Shown here: piece by piece, positions 35,994 to 43,216 of the stretch | Position numbering within the stretch: the first letter of the stretch is position 1 | Layout: the number at the start of each line of letters is the position of its first letter | NCBI RefSeq assembly: GCF_001983935.1 | Contig: NZ_CP017641.1 | Span: forward strand, 2,542,001-2,606,000 | Reading direction: 5' to 3' | Length of the DNA: 64,000 nucleotides | Source: Fuerstiella marisgermanici | GTDB lineage: Bacteria; Planctomycetota; Planctomycetia; Planctomycetales; Planctomycetaceae | Position numbers and translations under genes: made by a program | The notes under the pieces: generated by a model | Seen by the model: only the letters and a program-made list of their open reading frames with translations | Databases searched by the model: none | What the model was told of the DNA's origin: nothing

Positions 35994-37643
35994 ATGGATC
36001 GCGTCAGGTCAGACATCCCAAACTTCCCGAACGGAGTTTCCGACTCAGACGCCCCCCTTTCGCCTTCCACCGGTTGCCCAGCTCGCACATCCGTGCTGAC
36101 TGATGTCCAGCGGCGAACGCGAGCCCGTCGGCCGCGACGCGGAAAAGTGCCCGCGTGGACTCTGTGGGTGGCCAGACAGGCCGGTCGAATTCAAAAGTTC
36201 TTCTCGCAGACGCTGCCTGTTTGGATCGCTCAGCACCGTGAAGAAATGGTGAGCTACGCGATCAGTTTCGTCATCCTTAGCCTGTCTGCGCTGATAATGG
36301 CATTGTGGGCGTTGCCGCCCGCGACCACGGAACGGTTGTTCGGTTTGGTCGTGACGCGAACTGAACTGCCCGACGACGATCTGGTTGTGGTCGACGTGGC
36401 GGAAGTCGTTCAGCCCGACGATCTACGCGACTTGAAGGTCAACAGCAACCTGAAAGCACTGTTGTCGAATCTGGACGACGGAGATTCGTCCGCCGAAATT
36501 AACGATCCGGTCGACCGCGACCTGACGCTGGATATCGAACCCACGGATGCTCAGATGGAGGCCGTTTTTAAGCAGGGCGAATTCGGCGGACGTTCCACGG
36601 CTGGTCGTCGAGCGGCCGTGCAGAAGTATGGTGGCACGGCCGCCAGTGAAAAATCCGTCAACATGGGGCTGGCCTGGTTGGCGGGGCTTCAACGCGATGA
36701 TGGTTCGTGGAACCTATCCGCGCCCGGTCCAGACGCGGAGCCCGGAATTTTTCAACGCACGGAAGTTGGCGCCACGTCTTTGGCGCTGCTGTGTTTTCTG
36801 GGAGCCGGGCATACTCACGCCAACGACGGGCCCTACCGTGAAATCGTTCACAAAGGCCTGGCGTACATTGGTTCGCAGGCGGAAATCGTTCAGGGCACGG
36901 CCGATTTGCGAGGTGCGTCGGAAGGCAACGCCGGGATGTACGTGCAGGGACTGGCCACGATCTGTATCAGCGAAGCTCACGCGCTGGACCCCGCCGACAC
37001 GGATCTTCGGCAGCTCACGCAGATGGCCGTGCGATTCATCGAACGAGCACAGGATCCAGCCGGCGGAGGCTGGCGCTATCGTCCAAGGCAGGCGGGTGAC
37101 ACGTCAGTCGTTGGCTGGCAGGTGATGGCTCTGCAAAGCGCGAAGGCCGGACGGATTAAAGTGTCCAGCAGCGTGCTGCGGGAAGCTCGCCAGTTTCTGC
37201 ACGCCGCACGCGGCGACGACGACGGAGCGACCTACCGCTACACGCCCAATCGAGGCAACGCGACGAATTCGATGACGGCCGTTGGTCTGTTGTGTCGGAT
37301 GTATCTGGGGTGGGGCAAAGACCACAAGCCGCTGCAAAAAGGCGTACAGCGGCTTTCGGCCGTCGGCCCCAGCAGCCGCGACGTCTACTACAACTACTAC
37401 GCGACTCAGGTGCTACGCCACTTCGGCGGCGACTTGTGGGACAAATGGAACCTGCAAATGCGAGAACAGCTTGTGACCACTCAAATCACGGAAGGTCCCG
37501 CCGCCGGAAGCTGGGCCCCCACCGACAATCATGGCATTCAGGGCGGCCAGATCTACCAAACCGCACTCAGCATCCTCACGCTTGAGGTCTACTACCGCCA
37601 CCTGCCGCTGTACAGGCGACTTGAAGCTACAGTGTCTGAGTAG
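35994..37643 (+). CDS. Prenyltransferase/squalene-oxidase-repeat protein
   Basis: ATG 35994 gives a 549-residue protein with a single membrane anchor at about 85-107 (YAISFVILSLSALIMALWAL). A long extracytoplasmic part follows. From residue 221 it has alpha/alpha-barrel repeats of the prenyltransferase/squalene oxidase type (AWLAGLQRDDGSWN; FIERAQDPAGGGWRYRPRQA; GDTSVVGWQVMALQSAK; the final L-T-L-E-V-Y-Y-R-H-L-P-L-Y). Many Planctomycetes have such anchored proteins; catalytic activity is not implied. It ends 5 bp before the first long repeat of the mobile island. Confidence 0.85.
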   Translation: MDRVRSDIPNFPNGVSDSDAPLSPSTGCPARTSVLTDVQRRTRARRPRRGKVPAWTLWVARQAGRIQKFFSQTLPVWIAQHREEMVSYAISFVILSLSALIMALWALPPATTERLFGLVVTRTELPDDDLVVVDVAEVVQPDDLRDLKVNSNLKALLSNLDDGDSSAEINDPVDRDLTLDIEPTDAQMEAVFKQGEFGGRSTAGRRAAVQKYGGTAASEKSVNMGLAWLAGLQRDDGSWNLSAPGPDAEPGIFQRTEVGATSLALLCFLGAGHTHANDGPYREIVHKGLAYIGSQAEIVQGTADLRGASEGNAGMYVQGLATICISEAHALDPADTDLRQLTQMAVRFIERAQDPAGGGWRYRPRQAGDTSVVGWQVMALQSAKAGRIKVSSSVLREARQFLHAARGDDDGATYRYTPNRGNATNSMTAVGLLCRMYLGWGKDHKPLQKGVQRLSAVGPSSRDVYYNYYATQVLRHFGGDLWDKWNLQMREQLVTTQITEGPAAGSWAPTDNHGIQGGQIYQTALSILTLEVYYRHLPLYRRLEATVSE

Positions 37644-37647
37644 CCTT

Positions 37648-38468
37648 GGCGTGAGCTCACGAACCATGACTGGCCGCGTCGCTGCTGCCTTCACATTTCA
37701 GAATTCACACACGGAGACCCGTTTGAAATTTCCCTGATCCCGGCTGCCTCGCGTCGAGTCACCCCACAACTGGACGCGCTTGCAACACAGCGTGAGCCCA
37801 ACAACTTCATGAATGACCGACGATCGAGCCCATAACAGTTTCTGTGCTCCGGAACGGAGAACACCGTCGACAACCGCATAACAAAACACAAAACCGTCTG
37901 GCGGCCGCTTAGACACGCATTGCGTGTGATGCACTCTAAGAACCCCTAACAACACCTGTGTGAGCCGCGACGTTTGTGGTTTCGTTTCAGGCAAGAAGTG
38001 AGGAGGAGGCGACAAGTGTCGTCGACGACGAACGACGCCGCCTGAGGCGGAACCACAAGCGGCCCGGAGGGTTGCGACGACAGTAGCCGATCTGCGGCGT
38101 CAGCGCTCCTCGACGACATCTGTCGCCTCGTCACTTTTCCTTGCATCTCGACCACTGTCGTCACAACGCGGCCACACAGGCTTTGTTAGGGGTTCTAAGG
38201 TGCGAAGCTGACCGCCGAACGGCTGTGCCCGTCGTCTTCGGTTTGAACACGAACAGATGTTTGAAGCAGCCAGCTCTTGCAAGAAAGCTGAGCGAGACTT
38301 CGTTAAGAAACGCCACGCAGCAACACGGATGAAGGAAGCGTCAAACGAAAACCGACAAGGATAAGTCGTAGCGAGTTGGAGGGCAAAAAACTCTCCAACA
38401 AAAAAAACTACAACTTCTTTCCCCGATAAAAATACGCGCTACTTGACTTATCACGACATACAGATGTT
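37648..38468 (-). repeat. Long cassette-associated repeat, copy 1 (interrupted)
   Basis: This copy matches 40495-41057 almost base for base over 562 bp once the 256-bp foldback element at 37940-38195 and its target duplication are removed. It opens with the palindrome CGTGAGCTCACG (37650-37661) and ends exactly at CAGATGTT (38461-38468), beyond which the sequence is unit-specific. Differences between copies concentrate in two stem-loops, where both arms change together. Single-base indels break any shared reading frame, so it is not protein-coding. Confidence 0.9.
37940..38195. mobile_element. 256-bp foldback (MITE-like) element
   Basis: The ends are inverted repeats: GAACCCCTAACAA (37940-37952) and TTGTTAGGGGTTC (38183-38195), extending imperfectly to about 29 bp (CTGTGTG and GCCGC blocks). 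It is flanked by TAA on both sides (37937-37939 and 38196-38198). The interior is also largely self-complementary (GGAGGCGACAAGTGTCGTCGA against TCGACGACATCTGTCGCCTC). It is absent from the second long repeat, which serves as the empty site. Confidence 0.85.
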
Positions 38469-38827
38469 ATGTGACCGCGAGCATGGGGAATCAGGGTTGA
38501 TTCTCAATGGTTTGACGCGTTGCCGGGCAGAATGACGTCGCAATAGTCGAGCAGCTTGTCGCCACGGTCGTCGAGGCATACATCGGGTTTCGGTAAGAAT
38601 GCCACGAAACAGTCCGCAATATCGAGTGATTTTGCGACATCGCGGGCATAGTCGCCACCTCCGCGCGACCAGCAGTAGAGCGTATGACCAGCGGCATGCA
38701 TCCGGCGCACGTAATCCGCGCTGGCGGGCATGGGAATCTGCGTGGTGCCAACAGTGCGGATCAACGTGTCATCGACGTCGATGTAGATAACGCGTTTACG
38801 ATCCATCGAGTGCCTCGGTCACATAAC
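38466..38827 (-). other. Integron-like cassette unit 1 with 12-bp complementary ends
   Basis: The HAD gene is enclosed by GTTATGTGACCG at 38466-38477 and its exact reverse complement at 38816-38827. In integron cassettes the terminal R boxes of one cassette are complementary because they meet in the circular form, and they differ among cassettes. Here the ends of this unit differ from those of the other unit (41055-41496) while matching each other. The consensus GTTRRRY is met only approximately (GTTATGT). Confidence 0.7.
38504..38806 (-). CDS. Mini HAD-superfamily hydrolase (cassette gene)
   Basis: This 100-residue protein has the HAD nucleophile motif YIDVDDTLI near the N-terminus, a motif II serine (YCWSRGGGDYA), a motif III lysine (LPKPD) and an acidic motif IV (CLDDRGDKLLDYCD). 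It has no cap domain and is short for the superfamily. Substrate is unknown; magnesium-dependent phosphatase activity is plausible. It lies 21 bp inside its cassette edge and stops before the long repeat, as expected for a cassette gene with no promoter of its own. Confidence 0.85.
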   Translation of the reverse strand: MDRKRVIYIDVDDTLIRTVGTTQIPMPASADYVRRMHAAGHTLYCWSRGGGDYARDVAKSLDIADCFVAFLPKPDVCLDDRGDKLLDYCDVILPGNASNH

Positions 38828-39036
38828 GGAAGGTTTTTACGACACCGCCCTGAACGAAGCGAACGATGCCTGAACTACGAGAAATTGTACCAAAGCCAGC
38901 CTGCGTTGACAAAGTTGGAAGGTGTGCCGAAGGCCCCAGCGTAAAAACCATGACACTGTTCATGTCGTGATGAGTTTGGAAATCTGGTCTGATGTTCAGG
39001 CGGATGGAACTCTCACTTCTTTACAAGGACAGACAC

Positions 39037-40173
39037 ATGGCTTTTTACCCTACTCAGCACGAACTTTATTGCGGCGTCGATCTGCACGCCAGGCGGATGT
39101 ACACCTGCATCGTCGACTCCGATGGCAAGACCGTCTTCCATAAGAATCTGCACTGCACGCCGCGGGATCTGCAGACGGCTCTCGAACCGTTTCGAGATCG
39201 AGACATCGTGCTGGCCGTCGAATCGACCTTCAACTGGTACTGGCTGGCGGATGCGTGTGATGAACTGAACGTGCCGTTTGTGCTCGGCCACGCCTTTGGA
39301 ATGAAAGCGATTCACGGCGGCAAGACGAAGAACGACAAACAGGATTCGTTGAAGATCGCTCAACTGCTGCGAGGCGGCAACTTTCCCGTCGCGTGGGCTT
39401 ACCCCAAATCGATGCGCAGTCAGCGTGATCTGTGCCGACGACGGTGCTACTTCACTCGGCAGCGAGCCGAACTGCAAGCGCACGTTCGCAGTTCGTGTCT
39501 GCAGTACAACGTCGCCGCGCCGAGCGGACAGTTACGGTACGCGTCTCACCAGGAAGGGCTGGCGGAAACGTTTCCCACGCAGGCTTCGCAACTGACCATC
39601 GAAACGGACATCGCCATGATCAACGCGCTGACAACGCAGATCTCGCGGCTGGAAAAGACGCTCGTGCAGATGGCTCAGTTTGATGATCCAGGTCTGTTCT
39701 ATCGGCTGAAAGCGGTCCCTGGCATCGGTGATATTCTGGCACTTGTCATCCTCTACGAAATCGGTGACCTGAAACGTTTTCGCCGCGCAGGAGACTTCCT
39801 TTCGTACGCTCGACTGGTACCCGGTCAGCATTCGTCGGCCGGAAAGAACTACGGTTCGCCGGGGCGCAAGCAGGGTAATCCTCAGTTGAAGTGGGCGTTC
39901 AGCGAAGCGGTGGCGCTGCTGCTGCGAGACAGCCCGGCCACCAAAGCGGCGTTCGCAAAGATGGAGAAACGTCACGGTCGCGGCAAGGCGCTTTCGATTC
40001 TGGCCGCGCGACTGGGCCGCGCCGTTTACCTGGTGCTCAAACGCGGCGACATTTTCAGCGAGCGTGAATTTCTGCGACTGCCGGACGACGCGCGCGTGGA
40101 AGTTCCGAAACCTCGCCGACGTCGCAAAGTCGCATCGAAAGCCGCTCAGCCTTCGACCGCGGCGCACGGCTGA
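39037..40173 (+). CDS. IS110-family DEDD transposase
   Basis: ATG 39037 gives a 378-residue protein. The N-terminal RuvC-like domain has the acidic residues of the DEDD motif (D15 in YCGVDLHAR, E62 in AVESTFNWYW, D100 and D103 in KNDKQDSLKIA). The C-terminal Transposase_20 domain shows PGIGDILALVILYEIGDLKRF and the conserved serine region GQHSSAGKNYG. A basic tail follows. These enzymes recombine DNA under guidance of an RNA from the element's non-coding end. The gene appears intact. Confidence 0.93.
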   Translation: MAFYPTQHELYCGVDLHARRMYTCIVDSDGKTVFHKNLHCTPRDLQTALEPFRDRDIVLAVESTFNWYWLADACDELNVPFVLGHAFGMKAIHGGKTKNDKQDSLKIAQLLRGGNFPVAWAYPKSMRSQRDLCRRRCYFTRQRAELQAHVRSSCLQYNVAAPSGQLRYASHQEGLAETFPTQASQLTIETDIAMINALTTQISRLEKTLVQMAQFDDPGLFYRLKAVPGIGDILALVILYEIGDLKRFRRAGDFLSYARLVPGQHSSAGKNYGSPGRKQGNPQLKWAFSEAVALLLRDSPATKAAFAKMEKRHGRGKALSILAARLGRAVYLVLKRGDIFSEREFLRLPDDARVEVPKPRRRRKVASKAAQPSTAAHG

Positions 40174-40494
40174 ACGGCGTTCCCTCTCACCTCACCAACC
40201 AAGGCGGAATTGCCTTCGTCTGCGCCGCTCATCGGTCACCGTGGCAGAGTGCGTGACCGACAACCGGCTCCGACAAAGGCAATTCCTGGCCGCAACGTTT
40301 TATTCGTCACACAGGAGAACAACACATTCGAAACCACAGCAGCGGCGTGAGCCGGGCGCACAACTGAGCCACCTTGTCGCGGCGGAAACGTTGCGACAAG
40401 GAACATCGCCGAGTTCGACAAATCGCTCGCACAAACGTGTCCGCATTTGAGCACCCTTTTGACGGTGACTCAGCATGAGCGAATGAACCCCACG
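40174..40494 (+). ncRNA. Candidate bridge RNA region of the IS110 element
   Basis: The 3' non-coding part of the element has strong nested structure. GGAATTGCCTT (40206-40216) pairs with AAGGCAATTCC (40276-40286), and inside it TCGGTCAC (40232-40239, allowing one base) pairs with GTGACCGA (40253-40260). A second hairpin is CCTTGTCGC (40372-40380) with GCGACAAGG (40393-40401). Bridge RNAs of IS110-family elements are encoded in the non-coding end and have internal loops that read target and donor DNA. Transcription here is inferred. Confidence 0.5.
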
Positions 40495-41057
40495 GGCGTG
40501 AGCTCACGAACCATGACTGGCCGCGTCGCTGCTGCCTTCACATTTCAGAATTCACACACGGAGACCCGTTTGAAATTTCCCTGATCCCGGCTGCCTCGCC
40601 GTCGAGTCACCCCACAACTGGACGCGCTTGCAACACAGCGTGAGCCCAACAACTTCATGAATGACCGACGATCGAGCCCATAACAGTTTCTGTGCTCCGG
40701 AACGGAGAACACCGTCGACAACCGCATAACAAAACACAAAACCGTCTGGCGGCCGCTTAGACACGCATTGCGTGTGATGCACTCTGTGGTGCGAAGCTGA
40801 CCGCCGAACGGCTGTGCCCGTCGTCTTCGGTTTGAACACGAACAGATGTTTGAAGCAGCCAGCTTTCCAACGGAACGCTGAGCGAGACTTCGTTAAGAAA
40901 CGCCCCGCAGCAAACGGAACGGGAAAACCTCGAACGTGAAACCAACAAGGATAAGTCGTAGCAAGTTGGAGGGCAAAAAACTCTCCAACAAAAAAACTAC
41001 AACTTCTTTCCCCGATAAAAATACGCGCTACTTGACTTATCACGACATACAGATGTT
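40495..41057 (-). repeat. Long cassette-associated repeat, copy 2 (uninterrupted)
   Basis: This 563-bp sequence is the intact version of the repeat at 37648-38468. From the cassette side (leftward) it begins AACATCTG, contains a T-rich stretch, a GTTGGAG/CTCCAAC hairpin, and a longer stem formed by GATAAGTC and GACTTATC. Further on are two variable stem-loops: TTCC-aac-GGAA (40865-40875) and CCCG/CGGG (40904-40923). In copy 1 these stems are CTT/AAG and ACGC/GCGT, so pairing is kept while bases change. Confidence 0.9.
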
Positions 41058-41478
41058 GGGCGACCGGTGGATATGGTTTGAACGTTGCCTCAATTGCCTG
41101 CATTTGGGAAATGACCGCAGGTAAATATGATTGGTCGAGCGAGAACGAAAACGTCAGGCGATTACCGTCGCACACCTGATCGTCAACCACGCCAGAAACC
41201 GTTATATGGCCAAGGTTGTTCGCCGTGCATTCGAGTTCGATCTGGCGTTCGGTAGTGTCGAAGCGTGCCGAGCCATCGAGAGTGTTGTAGAGTGACTGAA
41301 GCTGCGTACGGAACGGCGCGAAGTCCCGCGTGATCAGCGAAACGTCAAGTGTGCCGCGCCACGCACCAGCGGCAATGTCAAGCGTGCAAGGTACCCAATC
41401 GCAACCATCGGTGTAGTCTACGTCTCCAACGTTGAAGATGACGTGGTCACCAGCCTCGGAGCCGATCAGGAGTTGCAT
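40552..41478 (-). CDS. WapI-like immunity protein, reading through into repeat
   Basis: ATG 41478 lies 18 bp inside the cassette edge, so it is preferred to the frame start at 41526, which is outside the cassette. Residues 1-138 resemble the WapI-type immunity family: an F-R-x-Q-L-x-x-L-Y-x-T-L-D-G-x-A-x-F block, then LTFSFSLDQSYLPAVI. There is no stop at the cassette edge; the frame continues for 170 codons through the long repeat to 40552. That tail is probably not conserved, since the repeat copies differ by frameshifts. No toxin gene is near. Confidence 0.7.
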   Translation of the reverse strand: MQLLIGSEAGDHVIFNVGDVDYTDGCDWVPCTLDIAAGAWRGTLDVSLITRDFAPFRTQLQSLYNTLDGSARFDTTERQIELECTANNLGHITVSGVVDDQVCDGNRLTFSFSLDQSYLPAVISQMQAIEATFKPYPPVAQHLYVVISQVARIFIGERSCSFFVGEFFALQLATTYPCWFHVRGFPVPFAAGRFLTKSRSAFRWKAGCFKHLFVFKPKTTGTAVRRSASHHRVHHTQCVSKRPPDGFVFCYAVVDGVLRSGAQKLLWARSSVIHEVVGLTLCCKRVQLWGDSTARQPGSGKFQTGLRV

Positions 41479-41496
41479 TACGGTAGGTCGCCTAAC
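41055..41496 (-). other. Integron-like cassette unit 2 with complementary ends
   Basis: The immunity gene is enclosed by GTTGGGCGACC (41055-41065) and GGTCGCCTAAC (41486-41496), complementary at 10 of 11 positions. GTTGGGC and GCCTAAC fit the integron R-box consensus GTTRRRY/RYYYAAC exactly. The long repeat stops precisely at the GTT. These ends differ from those of the HAD unit, which also match each other. Confidence 0.75.
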
Positions 41497-41504
41497 GGTT
41501 ATCT

Positions 41505-41524
41505 GTACGACAGAGCTGTCGTAC
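41505..41524. other. 20-bp perfect palindrome at the array edge
   Basis: GTACGACAGAGCTGTCGTAC lies between the recombinase gene and the first cassette, 8 bp outside the cassette edge. It could be a recombinase binding site (attI-like) or an operator; this is inference from symmetry and location. The spacer 41525-41729 holds nothing else I can name. Confidence 0.55.
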
Positions 41525-41729
41525 ATGCTGGAATTGGGAATATTAAGGTGGTGTGAGTATAAGCAACAGGGGCGGGAGCGGTCAAGAAATTCAAGGCCGT
41601 CTGGCAGCAGACGCGCTGAGCATGCCGTGACTGCAGCTCAACAGGTGTGTTTGATGATGCGCAGCGCAGCATTCCACAAATCGAGGCTGATAGTCGACCT
41701 TGGTGAATCGCATACCATTGCCCAATAGT

Positions 41730-43052
41730 TCAGCCCGTTTCGCGAGGCATGCGACGGGCGATTTGTGTCTTCAGCACTTCGTAGAATTCGGGTTGTGCAA
41801 TTCGGCTTCTTTCCGCCGCAGTCAATTGTGCCAACGCGGCCTGCCACGATTCGACCGGAGGGATCTGAAGGTTGATCCAGCCGGGGCGCGGTTGACAAAC
41901 GGTGATTCCGGGAAGCGGAATATGATGCAGTCCGTGACTGATCCCCAGGTAAACTCGCCGACTGCCCGCCGCATCGGGAACGTCTTCCACCACGATCTTC
42001 ATCGTTCCAACGCTGGGTGAGGACGGCCCCTGAGGTGTTGCATTCGCGGGGCCGGGCTGCTGATCGTGCATCTTGTCGAATGGACTGCCAACGTTAGAAG
42101 TCACCGTGGTCGCGACTTTGGCATACAGCGACGTCGTTTCCAGGTTTGTGTGGCCCAACAGCTTTTGGATAAACCGGATGTCGGTTCCGGCTTCGATTAG
42201 ATGCGTGGCAAAGCTGTGACGCATACTGTGCGGCGTGGCGTGTTTGGTGATGCCGGAAAGTGTGCGAGCTTTTTCAACGGCTCTTTCGATAGTACGAGGT
42301 GACAGGTGACGGTCGGTTGTGCGCTTGCCTTCTGCCGGAAACAGATAGCCTTCGCCTTTTGTAAATCGCCACACCTGTCGCAGCAATGGAATCAAATGCT
42401 CGGCCAGCATCACATACCGGTCCTTTCGTCCCTTGCCCCCTTCGACTCGAACCTGTCGCCGATCAAAATCCAGATCCGCCCAACGCAGCCGAGCGACTTC
42501 GGAGACTCGCAGTCCCGTCGCGTACAGCACACTGATGAGAAGCTTGTCGCGAAATGAAGTGGCCGAAGAGATCAGCCGTTGCACTTCCTGTTGAGACAGG
42601 ACAACCGGCAGCCGTTTCGGTTTACGCGGTGTGACCAAACCGACCGTGCAGCGCAGCAGGCAGAATTTGTCGAACGTGGTACGCAGAGCCGATAGTGTGA
42701 CGCTGACGTGAGACGAAGAAGCGCCGCCAGTGACAAGCAAATCGAGATATTCGCGAATATCTTCTTTCGTGATCTGGTCAAGTCGCCCTCGATGCCAGCG
42801 CAGAAAACTAACCAGTGCCGAACGATAAGCCTTGATCGTGTTCGGCTGATAGAAGCGAATTCGCATTTCACGAATCGTCGCCTTCACCAGACTCTCAGCC
42901 GGTGGATCGCGGGACAGGTCGACAACGGCGTATTCCGCGTCAAGGTGATCTTCTACGGATTCACGCGGGCAGTTTTGCCCTGCCGCTTTTTTCCACGGCT
43001 GACCGTTTAGATACTTGCGGGATTTGGGTGCGGGGGCAGAGTGCGATGACAT
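41730..43052 (-). CDS. IntI/Xer-like tyrosine recombinase with C-terminal extension
   Basis: ATG 43052 has an AGGTG ribosome site 7 bp upstream. The 440-residue protein has an N-terminal core-binding domain (about 57-135) and a catalytic domain with all active residues: R182 (ATGLRVSE), K207, H275 and R278 (PHSMRHSFATHL), H301 (LGHTNLETT) and Tyr310. KRLPVVLS and the post-tyrosine V-G-S-P-F-D resemble integron integrases, but the extra IntI-specific segment between the second and third motifs is missing. Residues 330-440 are an additional domain I do not recognise. It is adjacent to the cassette array and transcribed in the same direction. Confidence 0.88.
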   Translation of the reverse strand: MSSHSAPAPKSRKYLNGQPWKKAAGQNCPRESVEDHLDAEYAVVDLSRDPPAESLVKATIREMRIRFYQPNTIKAYRSALVSFLRWHRGRLDQITKEDIREYLDLLVTGGASSSHVSVTLSALRTTFDKFCLLRCTVGLVTPRKPKRLPVVLSQQEVQRLISSATSFRDKLLISVLYATGLRVSEVARLRWADLDFDRRQVRVEGGKGRKDRYVMLAEHLIPLLRQVWRFTKGEGYLFPAEGKRTTDRHLSPRTIERAVEKARTLSGITKHATPHSMRHSFATHLIEAGTDIRFIQKLLGHTNLETTSLYAKVATTVTSNVGSPFDKMHDQQPGPANATPQGPSSPSVGTMKIVVEDVPDAAGSRRVYLGISHGLHHIPLPGITVCQPRPGWINLQIPPVESWQAALAQLTAAERSRIAQPEFYEVLKTQIARRMPRETG

Positions 43053-43162
43053 ATCGTTCACCTGTGCGACTGGCCCGCATCGATGACGTCTCATCCCGTG
43101 AGAAACAGTTCCATAAGTAGGTATTGGAACAGTTTGCGGCTGGCAGCGATAGCGTCACAGAA

Positions 43163-43216
43163 GTAGGGTGGGCACCGCCCACCAACTGTCGGTTGGTGCG
43201 TTGATGGGCGGTGCCC
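43163..43216. repeat. Palindromic repeat interrupted by IS4 element
   Basis: GTAGGGTGGGCACCGCCC at 43163-43180 pairs with GGGCGGTGCCC (43206-43216) plus ATCCTAC on the far side of the insertion (44812-44818). An inner stem CACCAAC/GTTGGTG lies between. Before insertion this was one continuous hairpin of about 61 bp. A related fragment is at 45061-45078. Confidence 0.8.

Larger units (their letters stand above)
38828..40494 (+). mobile_element. IS110-type insertion element (approximate limits)
   Basis: The element contains one transposase gene (39037-40173) and a structured non-coding 3' region. The right limit is set where the second long repeat begins (40495). The left limit is uncertain and lies between the cassette edge (38827) and 39036. 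IS110 elements have no typical inverted ends or target duplications. Insertion exactly at the edge of a cassette repeat recalls the IS1111-attC group, which targets integron attC sites. Confidence 0.65.

Noticed and set aside
37698-38015. Leftward frame with VHHTQCVSKRPPDGF peptide, also inside copy 2
   Set aside because: The two repeat copies differ by single-base indels that change the frame, so the peptide is not under selection.
40495-41057. Group II intron fragment as origin of the long repeat
   Set aside because: No domain V-like hairpin, no GTGYG 5' end and no reverse transcriptase were found.
40990-41065. Short classical attC within the start of the long repeat
   Set aside because: In copy 2 CCAACA could pair with TGTTGG, but in copy 1 the equivalent positions (CATAAC and TGTCGG) do not pair, so a short attC is not supported.
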